A stretch of 64,000 nucleotides of DNA from Trogon surrucura. Lineage: Eukaryota > Chordata > Aves > Trogoniformes > Trogonidae. This document shows positions 57,801 through 64,000 of this stretch, one piece after another; position 1 is the first letter of the stretch; every line of letters starts with the position of its first letter. Made by a program: the position numbers and the translations under genes. Location: contig CM036622.1 of assembly GCA_020746105.1 (NCBI GenBank), forward strand, positions 9,799,487 through 9,863,486. The letters are read 5' to 3'. A model generated the notes under the pieces. That model was not told where the DNA came from and did no database searches. It worked only from the letters and a program-made list of their open reading frames with translations.

Positions 57801-59513
57801 AAAACTTTACCAGACAAAGATAAGAGCAATCTGATCTAACTCTGAACTTAGATCTAACTTCAAAAGCTGGCCCTGCCTTGAGCTGAGGCTTGAGCTAGAC
57901 GACCTCCTGCACTCTCCTGAAACCTAAGTTACTCTCAGTTCATGATTTATTCAAAGAAGTGAAAAAGCATTACTAAATCAGAAGAGCAGCATTTCATGGC
58001 ACAAACCACTATCGAGGCAATGGAGACAATACAACATCATCACCTTCGTACACAGGGAAATGCAAAAATCATTGTCCAACAGACAGCTCTGTGAAGTGTG
58101 TGCCACAGAAAACGAGCTTTATACTTACCAAACCGGCCACTGTGCTTTATAAACAGTTCGATTACACCGTAGGCAATAGTGGTTGCAGGAGGAATTTCAA
58201 GGATGACACTGGAATCCTTCACCATACTTCCATCTTCACTCACTGAAACCTAGAGGACAGATTTATTCACCGTTTACCTGATCTGGCTGTTGCGTAGCTT
58301 AAAGACAGAATTAACCAAGGGGGAAAAATATAGAGAAAGAACGTGCCTTGTTCTCCACGTTGTCTAACTAAAGCACGCGTTGCATGTGAAATATATGAAA
58401 GAAACTAGATGAGCAGTGAGGAAAAGCACAATGCCAAGAGCTGCTCTGAAAGGCTCAGCTACCCTGTCCTAGTACAAAGTTGTGCATCAGGTGCAGCTTT
58501 TGCCACACGTGAAACAGTGTCACCAAGAAATGGGGACTCACTTCAGTGGTCTGCCCTGCCCTCTTCTACCCTGACGGCCCCTTTGCCCAGATGGAGGCTG
58601 GCACCAGGAAGGTGGCACTTCCAGCAGAGGCTGCTGAACTGCAACTCCCAGATTTCTACCAGAGACGCCCTGTACACAGGGGTGGTTTATCTTCAGGTTT
58701 TAAAAAAACAAAACCAAAACAACCCCACAAGCAACAAACCAAAAACCAAAACCACCACCAACAAAAACCAACACCACCACCACCACCCCCCCCCCCGCAA
58801 AAAAACCCCCAAACCTTACAATGAATATGTTTTTGGTTCAAGTCACTGGAAATTTTTCAGATACCCTCATCATGCTGTTCATCTCTACTCCCAAGATCGA
58901 AAACAAACAGCTTCTCAATAAGTATTAAAACTCAGTAGACACCACAAACATTTTTGGTTAATGATTACTTGGATTTTCAAATAAATTTGCTTCAGCAATG
59001 CTTTTCACTCTTCGGTTTTCACTGGATTGTTATAGGTTTATGTCCTGCTGTAGACAGGAATCTAGACAGAAACTGAATCACAGTCTGACAGTACTGACAT
59101 GGAAGCCACATTTCAGGCTCACACTAAAAGATGGCATCTTCTGCCACTGAGACAAGGGAAGAAATGTTTTGCCTTCCTGAAGTTTCACAACTAAGCAGTA
59201 CAGTGAGTTCAACTTGTTAAGAAACCGAGTTCAATGTGCAAAAGAAGCGCAAAAATACTGACGTCTATCTGAAGAAATCACATTTTCTTCTCAGATAATC
59301 TGCAAATCTTCTATTCCTTGCAGATTTTTAATGACTGTTACCTTTACTATTCTTGTGCTGCATCCTATCACACCACTGATTTTTTCTTCTGTCTGGATAT
59401 GTTCAGATATCGTGCACTTCTGAGTTGTTATTATCTTTTCTCTCAAGATGCACAACACTTCATGTTTTCTTTCTATTACTTGTTGCAGTAAACTGCTGCT
59501 TAGATTTATTGTT
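48623..59513 (-). CDS. GSDME: GSDME (DFNA5), gasdermin E, 3' seven coding exons
   Basis: Exons in transcript order: 59513-59342, 58249-58129, 53794-53606, 51662-51535, 51419-51233, 49725-49652 and 48853-48623. They join without a frame break into 366 residues plus stop. Compared with the roughly 496-residue human protein, about 130 N-terminal residues are missing, lying past the right edge. Visible residues 1 to about 110 are the second half of the pore-forming domain (PPATTIAYGVIELFIKHSG is a clear gasdermin E signature). A variable linker follows with DAVD at visible 135-138, where the human caspase-3 site lies. From about 160 comes the helical autoinhibitory domain. Known role: caspase-3 cuts the linker and the released N-terminal part forms plasma-membrane pores, turning apoptosis into lytic death; human variants cause DFNA5 deafness. 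Other gasdermins are less likely given the linker, the C-terminal sequence and the position next to PALS2. Confidence 0.95.
48854..49651 (-). other. GSDME last intron
   Basis: A 798-bp intron. Overlapping open frames on both strands (such as 48849-49079 on the - strand) have no domain and are not needed for the GSDME reading frame. Confidence 0.8.
49652..49725 (-). CDS. GSDME: GSDME penultimate exon
   Basis: A 74-nt exon encoding E-LSGYTLVLLRACCDLQVIP and ALCCL, a helix of the C-terminal domain. The acceptor is TTTCTTTCACAG and the donor is GTGAGT; it enters in phase 1 and leaves in phase 0. Confidence 0.93.
49726..51232 (-). other. GSDME intron, with CR1 remnant
   Basis: A 1.5 kb intron. 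It contains a short CR1 piece (50228-50298) and, near the donor, a pyrimidine-rich stretch (T-rich on the - strand, 51165-51206). Confidence 0.8.
50228..50298 (+). mobile_element. Short CR1 3' tail fragment
   Basis: GGCAGGGAGATGGGCTAAAT, GATCCCTGTGGCGTCCTTCC and AATTCTGTGACTC follow the sense CR1 3' end in order, with the terminal ATTCTRTGA repeat. It is antisense to GSDME. Confidence 0.75.
51233..51419 (-). CDS. GSDME: GSDME exon, equivalent of human exon 8
   Basis: A 187-nt exon encoding LDGICTGDKPDLRELKPAQQ, QDLADFLQLLGCSL and KELFSAAHLLISAIS. It is the core of the C-terminal inhibitory domain. Counting back from the last exon makes it the equivalent of the human exon whose skipping underlies DFNA5 deafness. 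It enters in phase 0 and leaves in phase 1, so skipping shifts the frame. The acceptor is TTTTGCTTCCAG and the donor is GTATGT. Confidence 0.95.
51535..51662 (-). CDS. GSDME: GSDME exon, start of C-terminal domain
   Basis: A 128-nt exon encoding D-LSRLKTQFQPFVKLPEDKQ, then RALYKTLCELLLEEEMVTAL and EDV. These are amphipathic helices beginning the autoinhibitory domain. The acceptor is TTCTTGGGAAAG and the donor is GTAAGA; phase 1 in, phase 0 out. Only 115 bp of intron separates it from the next exon. Confidence 0.94.
51663..53605 (-). other. GSDME intron
   Basis: A 1.9 kb AT-rich intron. No repeat family or nested gene recognised. Confidence 0.8.
53606..53794 (-). CDS. GSDME: GSDME linker exon with DAVD site
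   Basis: A 189-nt exon, phase 1 in and out, starting E-FCLLDEQQGGFEKASAEG. It finishes the pore-forming domain and supplies the flexible linker, including FLYQPDAVDNETYSG and ending AALSVLRQ. The DAVD codons (53684-53673) fit the DxxD consensus for caspase-3/7 and sit where the human DMPD cleavage site lies. The acceptor is CTAATTGCAG and the donor is GTATTG. Confidence 0.94.
53795..58128 (-). other. GSDME intron, with CR1
   Basis: A 4.3 kb intron. The main recognisable content is an old CR1 copy at about 57400-57935. An A-run lies at 56274-56291. No further GSDME exon is needed by the reading frame. Confidence 0.8.
57400..57935 (+). mobile_element. Old CR1 LINE 3' fragment
   Basis: Sense CR1 on the + strand: GTGTCCAGTTTTGCGCTCCC, GGGCTGGAGAACACCACGTA, TGGGAAGAGGCTGAGAGACT, GGTCAAATGTGGGAACAGGC and TTGAGCTAGACGACCTCCTG. 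It is more diverged than other copies and antisense to GSDME. The left edge is uncertain and weak similarity may begin near 57250. Confidence 0.8.
58129..58249 (-). CDS. GSDME: GSDME exon, end of pore-forming domain
   Basis: A 121-nt exon encoding VSVSEDGSMVKDSSVILEIP then PATTIAYGVIELFIKHSGRF plus one base. The ATTIAYGVIEL stretch is a hallmark of gasdermin E. The acceptor on the - strand is GTCCTCTAG and the donor is GTAAGT; phase 0 in, phase 1 out. Confidence 0.96.
58250..59341 (-). other. GSDME intron with A/C-only tract
   Basis: A 1.1 kb intron containing the strand-asymmetric low-complexity tract at 58699-58817. The 170-codon + strand frame (58409-58921) runs through that tract and is not a credible gene. 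Confidence 0.8.
58699..58817. repeat. A/C-only low-complexity tract
   Basis: About 119 bp almost entirely of A and C on the + strand. It runs from an A-run through AAACCAAAAC-type units to CAC repeats, a C-run and AAAAAAACCCCCAAACC. The - strand, which is the GSDME transcript strand, is therefore almost purely G and T. Confidence 0.9.
59342..59513 (-). CDS. GSDME: GSDME exon, first one in this window
   Basis: A 172-nt exon. One base completes the preceding codon, then it encodes TINLSSSLLQQVIERKHEVL, CILREKIITTQKC and EEKISGVIGCSTRIVK. This is the middle of the pore-forming N-terminal domain. The acceptor is TTTTCTTTTTCAG and the donor is GTAACA, leaving phase 0. The preceding exon, with the start codon further upstream, was not found before the right edge. 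Confidence 0.94.
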
Positions 59514-62500
59514 CTGAAAAAGAAAAGACACCATTATCAACATAAATACTGGAATTGAGAAGAAACATTTTCTTAATTGCTTGAAAAAAATTTTATTGTA
59601 AAAATAATAATGGCTTCTGTATGAGCAGTCTCCTCAAAATTACTATGTTCTCTTTTGTTACTTGGTAGCAGCAAACATCTGTATCCCACAGTAAGTCCCA
59701 GCACACACACTGAATTCTTGATTCCTTACCCTGAGCAAAAAGGGCAGTTGTCTGGCTACTTTCTAAGCAACAACAACAACAAAAAAAGCAAGGGAGAAAA
59801 AAAGACAACTTTAAGTGTCCAGTATAATACGAAATCACTCAGTCAGGCTCAGGGACACTGGACTGAATCCTCTACTACTGCAAGCTCACCCTGACACTAA
59901 CACGGCCACGGTGGGGCTGCCAGCAAACCTCTCTCTTCCAAGTCTCGCGGTGGGGCAGCATAAATCACCAGGTCACATCCTCCAGTCTTTACTCCAAAGA
60001 ATTATTTCAACCAAAAAAATATCAGGAAGTACAAACGCAAGACCTGTGCTCACGGTCCTTATTATGAACTCCCTGCAGCCTGGCACTCCACCGCCTACAT
60101 TGGGCACGCAGCAGTAATACCCGTAGGAGCATCATACCTAACAAGTGTGTAATATAATGCCACCCACACACCACAAAGCTCTGGTTAGAAAGAAAGAAGC
60201 TGCAGCCAAGCTCCTGGAAGTCAGGTAATACACAGCAAGTGATCGTCCAGGCTCGTTAGTTTCTCTCTTTGGAATCAAGCCCCTTGTTTTCCCAAAGTAG
60301 TTCATGGTTTTTCTCTCTCCTACCTGACCAGATCAAGTCCCACTTCTCCTGCCTCCTTCTCATTCATCCCAGCTTGGTCCCAGAGCCAGCCAGCTCACCA
60401 GCCCCACTTCAAGTGATTGCTCAGCTACTTCCACCCTCAGTGACACCAGCTGTTCATGGCTCCCAGCCTCAGCCTTCCCTCCTTCTCACAGTGCACTGTT
60501 ACCACTCTCCAGCTGTCCACCCAAACTCAGTCTCACTTACCTCCTTGTCACCACTCAGTCCTGCCACCCCATCTCTGTATGTCCTTCCACCTGCCGCCTG
60601 TGTGCCATCAGGTGCTTCTCACCAGGGGAGGCGACACGGGGCTCCTTCGTGCCCAAGTGCTGATGTCCAGACTCATCCTGGACCAGGGCAGCCTGAGGCA
60701 ACCACCACTAGGACCCCCGGTTTGACCTTCGAAGGTCCACGTGCGGGCAAAGGGGTGCCCCGACAAATTCTTTTTCCTTGAGGGACAAACAGCCTGCTCA
60801 GAGAGTGACGCCTCCACACCAGCCCTCCCAGCTCCCTAGGGATCTGTGTCAGTGTTCACTTACACCCTGGACTGGCTGAGGGGACCAAGAACTTCAAAGG
60901 GCTGGATGAGAAAACACAGAAAAGATTTCATGGACTTTGGAATTGGAGAAGGTTACTGAAAAAAAAAACCTGCTACAAATTCTTGAGGTATAATCTCACA
61001 ATTTACAACTACTGACCGGGACTGTCAAAGTCAAAAGAAAAATTAACTGTGGGAGGGACCTCAAATCTCTAGTCCCACCTCCAGCTTCACAGGTCATCCC
61101 TACTCCACAACACACTTCAGTGAGTGTTTAAATGCTGCTGGAGGTATTTCTAAAGTTCTTCTTAGAATGAGAAGAAGAAAGTGAACTCCCAGAAACAAAA
61201 TAAGCTGATTATTTTCTACGGAAAAGATGACAAAATTCACTATCTCATCTTCTGGGGTGTTAAAGATGTTTCTGGTAATAGTTAAAGCAGTGTCTACTTA
61301 ATCAATTGTGTTGATTATATTAAACCTTTTTAAAATACTTGTTAGAGGTCATCAAATGAAATGTTTTTTCTATGAATAGGTAACTCTAACAAGACAGCTG
61401 GAATATTAAAAGGTTGCTATCCCTGGCTCAAGTTATTCAGTCTTTTCTCCTCCCTTTTTCTGTAAATGGCTATTCATGGGGCTAAATGGCAATTCCCCAA
61501 AAATATGACAGAGAGACATGTCTGACTCCACTTTTTAATTAAAAGTGGAGATATCTTGACTTAAATAAAGTTTCAGATTTATTAGATTCTGGAGTTTTGG
61601 ATTTATGTAGTCTGTATAAGTCTGAAGTCAGCTTAGTTCTTTATTAAATTAAAAATATCCAGAGGCAATTTTTGATCTTTGGAGAGTTACATGCTTATAT
61701 GAGAGTTCAATCAGTTGGAATGAACTGTCTGAAAACCTTAAAGTTGATTGTTTAAACAAGGGAAAGAAAATACTTCTGAAGCAATGCAGCAGCCACTAGA
61801 AAAGCACCCCCAAACATTCCTGAGATTATTAATACAACTTTTTTTTCTTCTTGTGCAAAGCCATGCTGTATGCTTGCAACGCAACGTATCTTTGGATTAA
61901 GCAAAAGTTGAAGAAATCTCAAGCAATCACAAACACCGCTGCTCTTAGAAGTGCCTGTCAAACCAGAGCTGTTAATTACCACAATAACAGACCCTCAAGC
62001 CTATCACATACTTCATCAACAATTATTTATGGTTCTGAAGAGGTTTGCTAAGCATCTTGAAAATACAAATTAATGCATTAAGAACTTGCAATATTAACAC
62101 TCGACCTAAGAAACCACCAGAGGAGGAATACAATGAAGAAGCACAAAAGCAGTTTGTTGTTTGCTTTCATATGACGTATTTTCCGCCTGCACAAACTCAC
62201 TGGATATCCCCAGATGTCAGAACAAAAGAAACAAAACAGTAAAAAGTAGAAAAACACAGATTAAATAGAGATTTGCTGTTCCTGAGCACTTGTTAACATA
62301 AGAAGCATATAGAATGTGATCTAGCGCTGTACAAATCAATGACCATAATAATTCAAGAGACTTTCTTTTCCATCTAGTGCTGCAGTACTCTGCCCGAGGT
62401 GGGGCCGGCTCAGACCCGCTCATGCTCCTGGCTTTGAGGTTCAGACGCAAAACTGACAGCAGAGAAAGAGCCAGCAGCCACGGGCAAGCCCACAAAGTGG

Positions 62501-64000
62501 CGCAGGAAAGAAGCTTCTGAGGCAGCGCTGGACAAGCGGGTGCAGACCCGGAGGCCACGCAGGGCCTCTCACGCCCCAGGGGCCCAGAGTGACCCGCTGC
62601 GGTCCCTGATGTGACACCTCGTGGGCACCGAGTCTGGGAGGTGACCTGGGGTCCTCTGCACAGAGCTGCACTGTGTGGCAGGGACACTGCCCAAGCTTCA
62701 AGTGACTCCCGTGGGGGGATGCATTCAACTGTACAACTGGCAGAAAAGCTCTCCTCTCCCCTCTTAAGTTTGGTGAGTACCAGATTCAGAGCTTTGAAAC
62801 ACGTACCCTTAACGATGGCTACAAACACCTTTCCTTTTAGGACAGCGCAGCTGAACGCTCTCCTCTAGGCTGCCAGCACTGAACTTTCTATGGTAAAACC
62901 CCCTCGCACCCCCGGGGTGTGTGTGGGCACATCGCGAGCTGTCACCGGGGCACACCCAGTGGAAGGCAAAACGCTCTGCCCTTCTCAGTGACTCAAAACG
63001 AGACCACGTGAGGTAAGCAAATACCCAGCTTATCTAAATTATCACTGAAAACAATCATCAAGAGCAAGGGTTAAAGTCTGACCATCGGAGCAGGGCTTAA
63101 AGTATTGCAGGGCAATGGCCGCTGAGTCTGTGAGTGTATTTTTGCAAGAGCTGAACTCATCTGCTAGCATTATATCAAGACTATATCCTGAGTAACAAGA
63201 AACGGATGAGTTAAATCCCTGCAAATACATGCATATGGGCACAGAAACTGCATTGTGTTTGTTTATTTTACAGGTCACGTTTCAAAGCTTTTCTTTCTGT
63301 TCCACAACCATCACTCCTACCGTCTCGTTTGCCATTCACTGGACAGGAGAACTCACCGATCTTGAGTGACCTGTACAATATCACTGTACTCCTTCCCACC
63401 TGGGGAAGCCGAGCTGAAATACTCAAAATACACTACGTAAAACACAATGAGGTGCTGGTTTGCTAAGTCCCATTATCAACACACAGAGTATGAGCCTGTG
63501 TACACGAAGATCATTTAAGAGATAAGGGTTATGTCTTTTTTGTTTGATTGCTCTGCTTAAATAACCTTCCCAAGGTCAATGATTTATTATGCTGGAAGCT
63601 CTGTATGTCAAACATGAACACAAAAGAATTTCTTTGAGCTTTGGTCTCACTCTCTCCACATTCCATTGAAATAAACACTTTCACTTTCCTCTAACGCAAA
63701 GGCTTCCTTCACTTTTATTCAATTCTTTTCCTCTTGCATGAGGAAAGCAGTGAAGACTAGACAGGCACAAAGACAATTCGCTGCAGACTGGAATCAGAAC
63801 GGAGGGACAAAGCCAGAAACCAATGGAAGGCAAGAGAAAACAGACAACGCCTGGCAATAAGGCAGGCTTTCACAGGTAAAGGAGAGAGCAGAAGCCTGCT
63901 CTAAACCCCACAGCTGAGACTGAGGGTCTTTCCTTCCAGCACAAAATCTCTGGCGAGAGACGTGGGTGACCCACACTCACAGCCTCACCCAAACGCAACT
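59514..64000 (-). other. GSDME upstream intron (runs off window)
   Basis: No exon matching the preceding part of the gasdermin N-terminal domain was recognised on the - strand in these 4.5 kb, so this is taken as a single intron. It includes a C/T-rich stretch (60290-60620) and a GC-richer block (62390-62680) that carries the longest open frame of the window but no recognisable domain. A possible old CR1 remnant lies near 61045-61110. Confidence 0.65.

Noticed and set aside
58409..58921. 170-codon open frame with Asn/Lys/Gln/His/Pro runs
   Set aside because: The runs are the A/C-only low-complexity tract translated; not a credible protein.
60269..60781. 170-codon Ser/Pro-rich open frame on the + strand
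   Set aside because: The composition comes from a C/T-rich stretch; no domain, no promoter, and it is antisense to a GSDME intron.
61045..61110. Possible CR1 remnant (GGGAGGGACCTCAAATCTCT)
   Set aside because: Order of motifs is suggestive but too short and diverged to list as a feature.
62217..62828. 203-codon open frame on the - strand, the longest in the window
   Set aside because: It lies in a GC-richer intronic block where stops are rare, has no recognisable domain, and does not match the missing part of GSDME. A conservation test (dN/dS across birds) would be decisive.
63340..63425. Possible missing GSDME exon on the - strand ending at a GTGAGT-like donor
   Set aside because: None of the three frames gives a gasdermin-like sequence and the phase needed to join 59513 is not met convincingly.

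Overview
This window is vertebrate nuclear DNA, almost certainly from a bird and probably a songbird. It has two spliced genes with long AT-rich introns. It carries many CR1 LINE copies in both orientations with the avian 3' end (repeats of ATTCTATG). It also has a bird-type endogenous-retrovirus LTR and a tRNA-Ile-derived SINE with a CR1-like tail, a SINE type I associate with passerines. Nothing prokaryotic, viral (other than the LTR relic) or CRISPR-like is present.

Layout. Positions 1-16507 lie upstream of the first coding exon of PALS2 (MPP6). They contain no recognised exon but hold a dense mobile-element cluster at 6.4-9.9 kb (four CR1 pieces and an approx. 1.2 kb LTR) and the SINE at 11.5 kb. 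From 16508 to 39137 on the + strand, eleven coding exons give a complete 540-residue PALS2: L27-L27-PDZ-SH3-HOOK-guanylate-kinase-like. Every splice site is GT-AG and every phase closes. A long 3' UTR appears to follow, ending near 45.8 kb at an AATAAA with a T/GT-rich downstream element. About 2.2 kb of intergenic DNA separates it from the next gene. From 59513 down to 48623 on the - strand lie the last seven coding exons of GSDME (DFNA5, gasdermin E), 366 residues to the stop. The exons for about the first 130 residues are beyond the right edge. The two genes are tail to tail, the same arrangement I recall for human chromosome 7p15.

Function. PALS2 is a membrane-associated scaffold of the MAGUK family. 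GSDME is the caspase-3-activated gasdermin, with a pore-forming N-terminal half and an autoinhibitory C-terminal half. I see no functional link between them beyond conserved synteny. All assignments come from translating the exons by eye and from family knowledge; no database search was run.

The points most worth a second look are: a CR1 copy a few bases after the PALS2 exon 3 donor, with an open reading frame running into it; 13-bp identical repeats flanking the LTR, too long for a normal retroviral duplication; a perfect AGGTCA DR4 in a PALS2 intron; six Pumilio motifs in the PALS2 3' UTR; a strand-asymmetric A/C tract (G/U-rich in the GSDME transcript); and an avian DAVD caspase-type site in GSDME. 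I did not find a clearly undescribed biological system.
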